Positions 45,523 to 60,700 of a stretch of 64,000 nt of DNA are shown one piece after another; within the stretch, counting starts at the first letter, position 1; each line of letters starts with the position of its first letter. The stretch comes from Hemibagrus wyckioides (Eukaryota > Chordata > Actinopteri > Siluriformes > Bagridae): assembly GCF_019097595.1 (NCBI RefSeq), contig NC_080731.1, positions 22,278,866 through 22,342,865 on the forward strand, written 5' to 3'. Under the pieces are notes generated by a model. The model was not told the origin of the DNA, ran no database searches, and saw only the letters and a list, made by a program, of their open reading frames with translations. A program made the position numbers and the translations under genes.

Positions 45523-47323
45523 TCTACTGCAGTCCCCACTCTACTACAGTCTCCACTCTACTACAGTCTCCACTCAACTACAGTCTCCACTCTACTGCAG
45601 TCCCACTCTACTACAGTCCCCACTCTACTACAGTCCCCACTCTACTGCAGTCCCCCCTCTACTACAGTCTCCACTCTACTGCAGTCCCCACTCTACTACA
45701 GTCCCCACTCTACTACAGTCTCCACTCTACTACAGTCTCACTCTACTACAGTCCCCACTCTACTACAGTCCCCACTCTACTACAGTCCCCACTCTACTAC
45801 AGTCTCACTCTACTACAGTCTCACTCTACTACCGTCCCCACTCTACTACTGTCCCCACTCTACTACAGTCCCACTCTACTACAGTCCCACTCTACTACTG
45901 TCTCAATCTACTACAGTCTCACTCTACTACAGTCCCCACTCTACTACAGTCTCACTCTACTACAGTCCCCACTCTACTACAGTCTCACTCTACTACAGTC
46001 TCACTCTACTACAGTCCCCACTCTACTACAGTCTCACTCTACTACAGTCTCACTCTACTACAGTCTCCACTCTACTACAGTCTCCACTCTACTACAGTCC
46101 CACTCTACTACAGTCTCCACTCTACTACAGTCTCCACTCTACTACAGTCCCACTCTACTACAGTCCCACTCTACTACAGTCTCCACTCTACTACAGTCCC
46201 ACTCTACTACAGTCTCACTCTACTACAGTCTCCACTCTACTACAGTCCCACTCTACTACAGTCTCACTCTACTACAGTCCCCACTCTACTACAGTCCCCA
46301 CTCTACTACAGTCTCCTCTCTACTACAGTCTCCACTCTACTACAGTCCCCACTCTACTACAGTCTCACTCTACTACAGTCTCCACTCTACTACAGTCCCA
46401 CTGTACTACAGTCTCCACTCTACTACAGTCTCCACTCTACTACAGTCCCCACTCTACTACAGTCTCAGTCTACTACAGTCCCCACTCTACTACAGTCTCC
46501 ACTCTACTACAGTCCCCAGCCTACTACAGTCTCCACTCTACTACAGTCTCACTCTACTACAGTCCCCACTCTACTACAGTCTCCACTCTACTACAGTCTC
46601 CACTCTACTACAGTCTCCACTCTACTACAGTCTCACTCTACTACAGTCCCCACTCTACTACAGTCTCCACTCTACTACAGTCCCACTCTACTACAGTCGC
46701 CACTCTACTACAGTCTCACTCTACTACAGTCTCCACTCTACTACAGTCTCACTCTACTACAGTCCCCACTCTACTACAGTCTCCACTCTACTACAGTCTC
46801 ACTCTACTACAGTCCCCACTCTACTACAGTCTCCACTCTACTACAGTCTCCACTCTACTACAGTCTCCACTCTACTACAGTCCCACTCTACTACAGTCTC
46901 CACTCTACTACAGTCCCACTCTACTACAGTCTCACTCTACTACAGTCCCCACTCTACTACAGTCCCACTCTACTACAGTCTCCACTCTACTACAGTCCCA
47001 CTCTACTACAGTCCCACTCTACTACAGTCTCCACTCTACTACAGTCTCCACTCTACTACAGTCCCACTCTACTACAGTCTCACTCTACTACAGTCTCACT
47101 CTACTACAGTCTCACTCTACTACAGTCTCCACTCTACTACAGTCTCCACTCTACTACAGTCCCCACTCTACTACAGTCTCACTCTACTACAGTCTCCACT
47201 CTACTACAGTCCCCACTCTACTACAGTCTCCACTCTACTACAGTCCCCACTCTACTACAGTCTCCACTCTACTACAGTCCCCACTCTACTACAGTCCCAC
47301 TCTACTACAGTCCCACTCTACTA
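45523..47323. repeat. higher-order repeat block, copy 2 (offset 4323)
   Basis: The same five markers at 45899, 46314, 46397, 46514 and 46697. Every one is exactly 4323 bases from copy 1, so the intervening unit order is conserved without net insertion or deletion. Block limits are approximate. Confidence 0.85.
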
Positions 47324-50300
47324 CAGTCCCACTCTACTACAGTCCCACTCTACTACAGTCTCACTCTACTACAGTCCCACTCTACTACAGTCTCACTCTA
47401 CTACAGTCCCACTCTACTACAGTCCCCACTCTACTACAGTCCCACTCGACTACAGTCCCCACTCTACTACAGTCTCCACTCTACTACAGTCCCCACTCGA
47501 CTACAGTCCCCACTCTACTACAGTCCCACTCTACTACAGTCCCCACTCTACTACAGTCTCCACTCTACTACAGTCCCCACTCTACTACAGTCTCACTCTA
47601 CTACAGTCCCACTCTACTACAGTCCCACTCTACTACAGTCTCCACTCTACTACAGTCCCACTCTACTACAGTCCCCACTCTACTACAGTCCCACTCTACT
47701 ACAGTCTCACTCTACTACAGTCCCACTCTACTACAGTCCCCACTCTACTACAGTCCCACTCGACTACAGTCCCCACTCTACTACAGTCTCCACTCTACTA
47801 CAGTCCCCACTCGACTACAGTCCCCACTCTACTACAGTCCCACTCTACTACAGTCCCCACTCTACTACAGTCTCCACTCTACTACAGTCCCCACTCTACT
47901 ACAGTCTCACTCTACTACAGTCCCACTCTACTACAGTCTCCACTCTACTACAGTCTCCACTCTACTACAATCCCCACTCTACTACAGTCTCACTCTACTA
48001 CAGTCTCACTCTACTACAGTCCCACTCTACTACAGTCTCCACTCTACTACAGTCTCACTCTACTACAGTCCCCACTCTACTACAGTCTCACTCTACTACA
48101 GTCCCACTCTACTACAGTCTCCACTCTACTACAGTCCCCACTCTACTACAGTCTCACTCTACTACAGTCCCCACTCTACTACAGTCCCCACTCTACTACA
48201 GTCCCACTCTACTACAGTCTCCACTCTACTACAGTCTCACTCTACTACAGTCCCACTCTACTACAGTCTCACTCTACTACAGTCCCCACTCTACTACAGT
48301 CTAACTCTACTACAGTCCCACTCTACTACAGTCTCCACTCTACTACAGTCCCACTCTACTACAGTCTCACTCTACTACAGTCTCCACTCTACTACAGTCT
48401 CACTCTACTACAGTCTCACTCTACTACAGTCCCCACTCTACTACAGTCCCCACTCTACTACAGTCCCCACTCTACTACAGTCTCCACTCTACTACAGTCT
48501 CCACTCTACTACAGTCTCACTCTACTACAGTCTCCACTCTACTACAGTCCCCACTCTACTACAATCTCCACTGTACTACAGTCTCCACTCTACTACAGTC
48601 TCCACTCTACTACAGTCTCACTCTACTACAGTCTCACTCTACTACAGTCTCCACTCTACTACAGTCCCACTGTACGACAGTCTCCACTCTACTACAGTCT
48701 CCACTCTACTACAGTCCCCACTCTACTACAGTCTCACTCTACTACAGTCCCCACTCTACTACAGTCCCACTCTACTACAGTCTCCACTCTACTACAGTCC
48801 CCACCCTACTACAGTCTCCACTCTACTACAGTCTCACTCTACTACAGTCCCCACTCTACTACAGTCTCCACTCTACTACAGTCTCCACTCTACTACAGTC
48901 TCCACTCTACTACAGTCTCACTCTACTACAGTCCCCACTCTACTACAGTCTCCACTCTACTACAGTCCCACTCTACTACAGTCGCCACTCTACTACAGTC
49001 TCACTCTACTACAGTCTCCACTCTACTACAGTCTCACTCTACTACAGTCCCCACTCTACTACAGTCTCCACTCTACTACAGTCTCACTCTACTACAGTCC
49101 CCACTCTACTACAGTCTCCACTCTACTACAGTCTCCACTCTACTACAGTCTCACTCTACTCCACTCTCACTCTACTACAGTCTCCACTCTACTACAGTCT
49201 CCACTCTACTACAGTCTCCACTCTACTACAGTCTCACTCTACTACAGTCTCCACTCTACTACAGTCCCACTCTACTACAGTCTCCACTCTACTACAGTCC
49301 CCACTCTACTACAGTCCCACTCTACTACAGTCCCCACTCTACTACAGTCTCCACTCTACTACAGTCCCCACTCTACTACAGTCTCCACTCTACTACAATC
49401 CCCACTCTACTACAGTCCCCACTCTACTACAGTCTCCACTCTACTACAGTCTCCACTCTACTACAGTCCCCACTCTACTACAGTCTCACTCTACTACAGT
49501 CTCCACTCTACTACAGTCCCCACTCTACTACAGTCTCACTCTACTACAGTCTCCACTCTACTACAGTCCCCACTCTACTATGTCCCCACTCTTCTGCAGT
49601 CCCCACTCTACTACAGTCCCACTCTACTACAGTCCCACTCTACTACAGTCCCCACTCTACTACATTCTCCACTCTACTACAGTCCCCACTCTACTACAGT
49701 CTCACTCTACTACAGTCACCACTCTACTACAGTCCCCACTCTATTACAGTCTCACTCTCCTACATTCTCCACTCTACTACAGTCCCACTCTACTACAGTC
49801 TCCACTCGACTACAGTCTCCACTCTACTACAGTCCCCACTCTACTACAGTCTCACTCTACTACAGTCCCCTCTCTACTACAGTCCCCACTCTACTACAGT
49901 CTCCACTCTACTACAGTCCCACTCTACTACAGTCCCACTCTACTACAGTCTCCACTCTACTACAGTCTCCACTCTACTACAGTCTCACTCTACTACAGTC
50001 CCACTCTACTACAGTCCCCACTCTACTACAGTCTCCACTCTACTACAGTCTCCACTCTACTACAGTCCCCACTCTACTACAGTCTCACTCTACTACAGTC
50101 CCACTCTACTACAGTCCCCACTCTACTACAGTCCCCACTCTACTACAGTCTCCACTCTACTACAGTCCCCACTCTACTACAGTCCCCACTCTACTACAGT
50201 CTCACTCTACTACAGTCCCACTCTACTACAGTCTCACTCTACTACAGTCTCCACTCTACTACAGTCCCCACTCTACTACAGTCTCCACTCTACTACAGTC

Positions 50301-51083
50301 TCCACTCTACTACAGTCTCACTCAACTACAGTCCCCACTCTACTACAGTCCCCACTCTACTACAGTCTCCACTCTACTACAGTCTCACTCTACTACAGTC
50401 TCACTCTACTACAGTCCCCACTCTACTACAGTACCAATCTACTACAGTCTCACTCTACTTCAGTCTCACTCTTCTACAGACCCCCCTCTACTACAGTCCC
50501 CACTCTACTACAGTCCCCACTCTACTACATTCCCCACTCAACTACAGTCTCCACTCTACTACAGTCCCCACTCTACTACAGTCCCCACTCTACTACAGTC
50601 CCACTCTACTACAGTCCCACTCTACTACAGTCCCCACTCTACTACAGTCCCCACTCTACTACAGTCTCCACTCTACTACAGTCTCACTCTACTACAGTCC
50701 CCACTCTACTACAGTCTCACTCTACTACAGTCTCCACTCTACTACAGTCCCACTCTACTACAGTCCCCACTCTACTACAGTCCCCACTCTACTACAGTCT
50801 CACTCTACTACAGTCCCCACTCTACTACAGTCCCCACTCTACTACAGTCCCCACTCTACTACAGTCTCACTCTACTACAGTCCCACTCTACTACAGTCCC
50901 CACTCTACTACAGTCCCACTCTACTACAGTCTCACTCTACTACAGTCCCCACTCTACTACAGTCTCCACTCTACTACAGTCCCACTCTACTACAGTCTCC
51001 ACTCTACTACAGTCCCACTCTACTACAGTCTCACTCTACTACAGTCTCCACTCTACTACAGTCTCACTCTACTACAGTCTCAC

Positions 51084-52480
51084 TCTACTACAGTCCCCAC
51101 TCTACTGCAGTCCCCACTCTACTACAGTCTCCACTCTACTACAGTCTCCACTCTACTACAGTCTCCACTCTACTGCAGTCCCACTCTACTACAGTCCCCA
51201 CTCTACTACAGTCCCCACTCTACTGCAGTCCCCCCTCTACTACAGTCTCCACTCTACTGCAGTCCCCACTCTACTACAGTCCCCACTCTACTACAGTCTC
51301 CACTCTACTACAGTCTCACTCTACTACAGTCCCCACTCTACTACAGTCCCCACTCTACTACAGTCCCCACTCTACTACAGTCTCACTCTACTACAGTCTC
51401 ACTCTACTACAGTCCCCACTCTACTACAGTCCCACTCTACTACAGTCCCACTCTACTACTGTCTCAATCTACTACAGTCTCACTCTACTACAGTCCCCAC
51501 TCTACTACAGTCTCACTCTACTACAGTCCCCACTCTACTACAGTCTCACTCTACTACAGTCTCACTCTACTACAGTCCCCACTCTACTACAGTCTCACTC
51601 TACTACAGTCTCACTCTACTACAGTCTCCACTCTACTACAGTCTCCACTCTACTACAGTCCCACTCTACTACAGTCTCCACTCTACTACAGTCTCCACTC
51701 TACTACAGTCCCACTCTACTACAGTCCCACTCTACTACAGTCTCCACTCTACTACAGTCCCACTCTACTACAGTCTCACTCTACTACAGTCTCCACTCTA
51801 CTACAGTCCCACTCTACTACAGTCTCACTCTACTACAGTCCCCACTCTACTACAGTCCCCACTCTACTACAGTCTCCTCTCTACTACAGTCTCCACTCTA
51901 CTACAGTCCCCACTCTACTACAGTCTCACTCTACTACAGTCTCCACTCTACTACAGTCCCACTGTACTACAGTCTCCACTCTACTACAGTCTCCACTCTA
52001 CTACAGTCCCCACTCTACTACAGTCTCAGTCTACTACAGTCCCCACTCTACTACAGTCTCCACTCTACTACAGTCCCCAGCCTACTACAGTCTCCACTCT
52101 ACTACAGTCTCACTCTACTACAGTCCCCACTCTACTACAGTCTCCACTCTACTACAGTCTCCACTCTACTACAGTCTCCACTCTACTACAGTCTCACTCT
52201 ACTACAGTCCCCACTCTACTACAGTCTCCACTCTACTACAGTCCCACTCTACTACAGTCGCCACTCTACTACAGTCTCACTCTACTACAGTCTCCACTCT
52301 ACTACAGTCTCACTCTACTACAGTCCCCACTCTACTACAGTCTCCACTCTACTACAGTCTCACTCTACTACAGTCCCCACTCTACTACAGTCTCCACTCT
52401 ACTACAGTCTCCACTCTACTGCAGTCCCCACTCTACTGCAGTCCCCACTCTACTACAGTCCCCACTCTACTACAGTCTCC
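51084..52480. repeat. higher-order repeat block, copy 3 (offset 5561 from copy 2)
   Basis: Markers at 51460, 51875, 51958, 52075 and 52258, each exactly 5561 bases from copy 2. A second TCGCC at 52593, 335 bases on, shows a local duplication at its right end. Block limits are approximate. Confidence 0.85.
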
Positions 52481-55400
52481 ACTCTACTACTGTCTCCACT
52501 CTACTACAGTCTCCACTCTACTACAGTCTCACTCTACTACAGTCCCCACTCTACTACAGTCTCCACTCTACTACAGTCCCACTCTACTACAGTCGCCACT
52601 CTACTACAGTCTCACTCTACTACAGTCTCCACTCTACTACAGTCTCACTCTACTACAGTCCCCACTCTACTACAGTCTCCACTCTACTACAGTCTCACTC
52701 TACTACAGTCCCCACTCTACTACAGTCTCCACTCTACTACAGTCTCCACTCTACTGCAGTCCCCACTCTACTGCAGTCCCCACTCTACTACAGTCTCCAC
52801 TCTACTACAGTCTCCACTCTACTACAGTCTCACTCTACTACAGTCCCACTCTACTACAGTCCCCACTCTACTACAGTCTCCACTCTACTGCAGTCCCCCC
52901 TCTACTACAGTCTCCACTCTACTGCAGTCCCCACTCTACTACAGTCCCCACTCTACTACAGTCTCCACTCTACTACAGTCTCACTCTACTACAGTCCCCA
53001 CTCTACTACAGTCCCCACTCTACTACAGTCCCACTCTACTACAGTCTCACTCTACTACAGTCTCACTCTACTACAGTCCCCACTCTACTACAGTCCCACT
53101 CTACTACTGTCTCAATCTACTACAGTCTCACTCTACTACAGTCCCCACTCTACAACAGTCTCACTCTACTACAGTCCCCACTCTACTACAGTCTCACTCT
53201 ACTACAGTCTCCACTCTACTACAGTCTCCACTCTACTACAGTCCCCACTCTACTACAGTCTCACTCTACTACAGTCTCCACTCTACTGCAGTCCCCCCTC
53301 TACTACAGTCTCCACTCTACTACAGTCCCCACTCTACTACAGTCTCACTCTACTACAGTCTCCACTCTACTACAGTCCCCACTCTACTACAGTCTCCACT
53401 CTACTACAGTCCCCACTCTACTACAGTCCCCACTCTACTACAGTCCCACTCTACTACAGTCCCACTCTACTACAGTCCCACTCTACTACAGTCCCACTCT
53501 ACTACAGTCTCCACTCTACTACAGTCCCACTCTACTACAGTCTCACTCTACTACAGTCTCCACTCTACTACAGTCTCACTCTACTACAGTCCCACTCTAC
53601 TACAGTCTCACTATACTACAGTCTCCACTCTACTACAGTCCCACTCTACTACAGTCCCCACTCTACTACAGTCTCCACTCTACTGCAGTCCCCCCTCTAC
53701 TACAGTCTCCACTCTACTGCAGTCCCCACTCTACTACAGTCCCCACTCTACTACAGTCTCCACTCTACTACAGTCTCCACTCTACTACAGTCTCACTCTA
53801 CTACATTCCCCACTCTACTACAGTCCCCACTCTACTACAGTCTCACTCTACTACAGTCTCACTCTACTACAGTCCCCACTCTACTACAGTCCCACTCTAC
53901 TACAGTCCCACTCTACTACTGTCTCAATCTACTACAGTCTCACTCTACTACAGTCCCCACTCTACTACAGTCTCACTCTACTACAGTCCCCACTCTACTA
54001 CAGTCTCACTCTACTACAGTCTCACTCTACTACAGTCCCCACTCTACTACAGTCTCACTCTACTACAGTCTCACTCTACTACAGTCTCCACTCTACTACA
54101 GTCCCACTCTACTACAGTCTCCACTCTACTACAGTCTCCACTCTACTACAGTCCCACTCTACTACAGTCCCACTCTACTACAGTCCCACTCTACTACAGT
54201 CTCCACTCTACTACAGTCCCACTCTACTACAGTCTCACTCTACTACAGTCTCCACTCTACTACAGTCCCACTCTACTACAGTCTCCACTCTACTACAGTC
54301 CCACTCTACTACAGTCTCACTCTACTACAGTCTCCACTCTACTACAGTCTCACTCTACTACAGTCTCACTCTACTACAGTCCCCACTCTACTGCAGTCCC
54401 CACTCTACTGCAGTCCCCACTCTACTGCAGTCCCCACTCTACTACAGTCTCCACTCTACTACAGTCTCCACTCTACTACAGTCTCACTCTACTACAGTCC
54501 CACTCTACTACAGTCCCCACTCTACTACAGTCTCCACTCTACTGCAGTCCCCCCTCTACTACAGTCTCCACTCTACTGCAGTCCCCACTCTACTACAGTC
54601 CCCACTCTACTACAGTCTCCACTCTACTACAGTCTCACTCTACTACAGTCCCCACTCTACTACAGTCCCCACTCTACTACAGTCCCACTCTACTACAGTC
54701 TCACTCTACTACAGTCTCACTCTACTACAGTCCCCACTCTACTACAGTCCCACTCTACTACTGTCTCAATCTACTACAGTCTCACTCTACTACAGTCCCC
54801 ACTCTACTACAGTCTCACTCTACTACAGTCCCCACTCTACTACAGTCTCACTCTACTACAGTCTCACTCTACTACAGTCCCCACTCTACTACAGTCTCCA
54901 CTCTACTACAGTCCCACTCTACTACAGTCCCCACTCTACTACAGTCTCACTCTACTACAGTCCCCACTCTACTACAGTCCCACTCTACTACAGTCTCCAC
55001 TCTACTACAGTCCCCACTCTACTACAGTCTCCACTCTACTACAGTCTCCACTCTACTACAGTCTCACTCAACTACAGTCCCCACTCTACTACAGTCCCCA
55101 CTCTACTACAGTCTCCACTCTACTACAGTCTCACTCTACTACAGTCTCACTCTACTACAGTCCCCACTCTACTACAGTACCAATCTACTACAGTCTCACT
55201 CTACTACAGTCTCACTCTACTACAGTCCCCACTCTACTACAGTCCCCACTCTACTACAGTCCCCACTCTACTACAGTCCCCACTCAACTACAGTCTCACT
55301 CTACTACAGTCCCCACTCTACTACAGTCCCCACTCTACTACAGTCCCACTCTACTACAGTCCCACTCTACTACAGTCCCCACTCTACTACAGTCCCCACT

Positions 55401-55927
55401 CTACTACAGTCTCCACTCTACTACAGTCTCACTCTACTACAGTCCCCACTCTACTACAGTCTCACTCTACTACAGTCTCCACTCTACTACAGTCTCACTC
55501 TACTACAGTCCCACTCTACTACAGTCCCCACTCTACTACAGTCCCCACTCTACTACAGTCTCACTCTACTACAGTCCCCACTCTACTACAGTCCCCACTC
55601 TACTACAGTCCCCACTCTACTACAGTCTCACTCTACTACAGTCTCACTCTACTACAGTCCCACTCTACTACAGTCCCCACTCTACTACAGTCTCACTCTA
55701 CTACAGTCTCACTCTACTACAGTCCCACTCTACTACAGTCCCACTCTACTACAGTCCCCACTCTACTACAGTCTCCACTCTACTACAGTCCCACTCTACT
55801 ACAGTCTCCACTCTACTACAGTCCCACTCTACTACAGTCTCACTCTACTACAGTCTCCACTCTCCTACAGTCTCACTCTACTACAGTCTCACTCTACTAC
55901 AGTCCCCCACTCTACTGCAGTCCCCAC

Positions 55928-57730
55928 TCTACTGCAGTCCCCACTCTACTACAGTCTCCACTCTACTACAGTCTCCTCTCAACTACAGTCTCCACTCTAC
56001 TGCAGTCCCACTCTACTACAGTCCCCACTCTACTACAGTCCCCACTCTACTGCAGTCCCCCCCTCTACTACAGTCTCCACTCTACTGCAGTCCCCACTCT
56101 ACTACAGTCCCCACTCTACTACAGTCTCCACTCTACTACAGTCTCACTCTACTACAGTCCCCACTCTACTACAGTCCCCACTCTACTACAGTCCCCACTC
56201 TACTACAGTCTCACTCTACTACAGTCTCACTCTACTACAGTCCCCACTCTACTACAGTCCCACTCTACTACAGTCCCACTCTACTACAGTCCCACTCTAC
56301 TACTGTCTCAATCTACTACAGTCTCACTCTACTACAGTCCCCACTCTACTACAGTCTCACTCTACTACAGTCCCCACTCTACTACAGTCTCACTCTACTA
56401 CAGTCTCACTCTACTACAGTCCCCACTCTACTACAGTCTCACTCTACTACAGTCTCACTCTACTACAGTCTCCACTCTACTACAGTCTCCACTCTACTAC
56501 AGTCCCACTCTACTACAGTCTCCACTCTACTACAGTCTCCACTCTACTACAGTCCCACTCTACTATAGTCCCACTCTACTACAGTCTCCACTCTACTACA
56601 GTCCCACTCTACTACAGTCTCACTCTACTACAGTCTCCACTCTACTACAGTCCCACTCTACTACAGTCTCACTCTACTACAGTCCCCACTCTACTACAGT
56701 CCCCACTCTACTACAGTCTCCTCTCTACTACAGTCTCCACTCTACTACAGTCCCCACTCTACTACAGTCTCACTCTACTACAGTCTCCACTCTACTACAG
56801 TCCCACTGTACTACAGTCTCCACTCTACTACAGTCTCCACTCTACTACAGTCCCCACTCTACTACAGTCTCAGTCTACTACAGTCCCCACTCTACTACAG
56901 TCTCCACTCTACTACAGTCCCCAGCCTACTACAGTCTCCACTCTACTACAGTCTCACTCTACTACAGTCCCCACTCTACTACAGTCTCCACTCTACTACA
57001 GTCTCCACTCTACTACAGTCTCCACTCTACTACAGTCTCACTCTACTACAGTCCCCACTCTACTACAGTCTCCACTCTACTACAGTCCCACTCTACTACA
57101 GTCGCCACTCTACTACAGTCTCACTCTACTACAGTCTCCACTCTACTACAGTCTCACTCTACTACAGTCCCCACTCTACTACAGTCTCCACTCTACTACA
57201 GTCTCACTCTACTACAGTCCCCACTCTACTACAGTCTCCACTCTACTACAGTCTCCACTCTACTACAGTCTCCACTCTACTACAGTCCCACTCTACTACA
57301 GTCTCCACTCTACTACAGTCTCCACTCTACTACAGTCTCACTCTACTACAGTCCCCATTCTACTACAGTCCCACTCTACTACAGTCTCCACTCTACTACA
57401 GTCCCACTCTACTACAGTCCCACTCTACTACAGTCTCCACTCTACTACAGTCTCCACTCTACTACAGTCCCACTCTACTACAGTCTCACTCTACTACAGT
57501 CTCACTCTACTACAGTCTCACTCTACTACAGTCTCCACTCTACTACAGTCTCCACTCTACTACAGTCCCCACTCTACTACAGTCTCACTCTACTACAGTC
57601 TCCACTCTACTACAGTCCCCACTCTACTACAGTCTCCACTCTACTACAGTCCCCACTCTACTACAGTCTCCACTCTACTACAGTCCCCACTCTACTACAG
57701 TCCCACTCTACTACAGTCCCACTCTACTAC
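55928..57730. repeat. higher-order repeat block, copy 4 (offset 4844 from copy 3)
   Basis: Markers at 56304, 56719, 56802, 56919 and 57102, each exactly 4844 bases from copy 3. Block limits are approximate. Confidence 0.85.
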
Positions 57731-60700
57731 AGTCCCACTCTACTACAGTCCCACTCTACTACAGTCTCACTCTACTACAGTCCCACTCTACTACAGTCTC
57801 ACTCTACTACAGTCCCACTCTACTACAGTCCCCACTCTACTACAGTCCCACTCGACTACAGTCCCCACTCTACTACAGTCTCCACTCTACTACAGTCCCC
57901 ACTCGACTACAGTCCCCACTCTACTACAGTCCCACTCTACTACAGTCCCCACTCTACTACAGTCTCCACTCTACTACAGTCCCCACTCTACTACAGTCTC
58001 ACTCTACTACAGTCCCACTCTACTACAGTCCCACTCTACTACAGTCTCCACTCTACTACAGTCTCCACTCTACTACAGTCTCACTCTACTACAGTCTCCA
58101 CTCTACTACAGTCTCACTCTACTACAGTCTCCACTCTACTACAGTCTCACTCTACTACAGTCTCCACTCTACTACAGTCTCACTCTACTACAGTCCCACT
58201 CTACTACAGTCCCCACTCTACTACAGTCCCCACTCTACTACAGTCTCACTCTACTACAGTCCCCACTCTACTACAGTCCCCACTCTACTACAGTCTCACT
58301 CTACTACAGTCCCACTCTACTACAGTCTCACTCTACTACAGTCCCACTCTACTACAGTCCCACTCTACTACAGTCCCCACTCTACTACAGTCTCCACTCT
58401 ACTACAGTCCCACTCTACTACAGTCTCCACTCTACTACAGTCCCACTCTTCTACAGTCTCACTCTACTACAGTCTCCACTCTACTACAGTCTCACTCTAC
58501 TACAGTCTCACTCTACTACAGTCCCCACTCTACTGCAGTCCCCACTCTACTGCAGTCCCCACTCTACTGCAGTCCCCACTCTACTACAGTCTCCACTCTA
58601 CTACAGTCTCACTCTACTACAGTCCCACTCTACTACAGTCCCCACTCTACTACAGTCTCCACTCTACTGCAGTCCCACTCTACTACAGTCTCCACTCTAC
58701 TACAGTCTCACTCTACTACAGTCTCACTCTACTACAGTCTCCACTCTACTACAGTCCCACTGTACGACAGTCTCCACTCTACTACAGTCTCCACTCTACT
58801 ACAGTCCCCACTCTACTACAGTCTCACTCTACTACAGTCCCCACTCTACTACAGTCCCACTCTACTACAGTCTCCACTCTACTACAGTCCCCAGCCTACT
58901 ACAGTCTCCACTCTACTACAGTCTCACTCTACTACAGTCCCCACTCTACTACAGTCTCCACTCTACTACAGTCTCCACTCTACTACAGTCTCCACTCTAC
59001 TACAGTCTCCACTCTACTACAGTCTCACTCTACTACAGTCCCCACTCTACTACAGTCTCCACTCTACTACAGTCCCACTCTACTACAGTCGCCACTCTAC
59101 TACAGTCTCACTCTACTACAGTCTCCACTCTACTACAGTCTCACTCTACTACAGTCCCCACTCTACTACAGTCTCCACTCTACTACAGTCTCACTCTACT
59201 ACAGTCCCCACTCTACTACAGTCTCCACTCTACTACAGTCTCCACTCTACTACAGTCTCCACTCTACTACAGTCCCACTCTACTACAGTCTCCACTCTAC
59301 TACAGTCTCCACTCTACTACAGTCTCACTCTACTACAGTCCCCATTCTACTACAGTCCCACTCTACTACAGTCTCCACTCTACTACAGTCCCACTCTACT
59401 ACAGTCTCCACTCTACTACAGTCTCCACTCTACTACAGTCCCACTCTACTACAGTCTCACTCTACTACAGTCTCACTCTACTACAGTCTCACTCTACTAC
59501 AGTCTCCACTCTACTACAGTCTCCACTCTACTACAGTCCCCACTCTACTACAGTCTCACTCTACTACAGTCTCCACTCTACTACAGTCCCCACTCTACTA
59601 CAGTCTCCACTCTACTACAGTCCCCACTCTACTACAGTCTCCACTCTACTACAGTCCCCACTCTACTACAGTCCCACTCTACTACAGTCCCACTCTACTA
59701 CAGTCCCACTCTACTACAGTCCCACTCTACTACAGTCTCACTCTACTACAGTCCCACTCTACTACAGTCTCACTCTACTACAGTCCCACTCTACTACAGT
59801 CCCCACTCTACTACAGTCCCACTCGACTACAGTCCCCACTCTACTACAGTCTCCACTCTACTACAGTCCCCACTCGACTACAGTCCCCACTCTACTACAG
59901 TCCCACTCTACTACAGTCCCCACTCTACTACAGTCTCCACTCTACTACAGTCCCCACTCTACTACAGTCTCACTCTACTACAGTCCCACTCTACTACAGT
60001 CCCACTCTACTACAGTCTCCACTCTACTACAGTCTCCACTCTACTACAGTCTCACTCTACTACAGTCTCCACTCTACTACAGTCTCACTCTACTACAGTC
60101 TCCACTCTACTACAGTCTCACTCTACTACAGTCTCACTCTACTACAGTCCCACTCTACTACAGTCCCCACTCTACTACAGTCCCCACTCTACTACAGTCT
60201 CACTCTACTACAGTCCCCACTCTACTACAGTCCCCACTCTACTACAGTCTCACTCTACTACAGTCCCACTCTACTACAGTCTCACTCTACTACAGTCCCA
60301 CTCTACTACAGTCCCACTCTACTACAGTCCCACTCTACTACAGTCCCCACTCTACTACAGTCTCCACTCTACTACAGTCCCACTCTACTACAGTCCCACT
60401 CTACTACAGTCTCCACTCTACTACAGTCCCACTCTACTACAGTCTCACTCTACTACAGTCTCCACTCTACTACAGTCTCACTCTACTACAGTCTCACTCT
60501 ACTACAGTCCCCACTCTACTGCAGTCCCCACTCTACTGCAGTCCCCACTCTACTGCAGTCCCCACTCTACTACAGTCTCCACTCTACTACAGTCTCACTC
60601 TACTACAGTCCCACTCTACTACAGTCCCCACTCTACTACAGTCTCCACTCTACTGCAGTCCCACTCTACTACAGTCTCCACTCTACTACAGTCTCACTCT

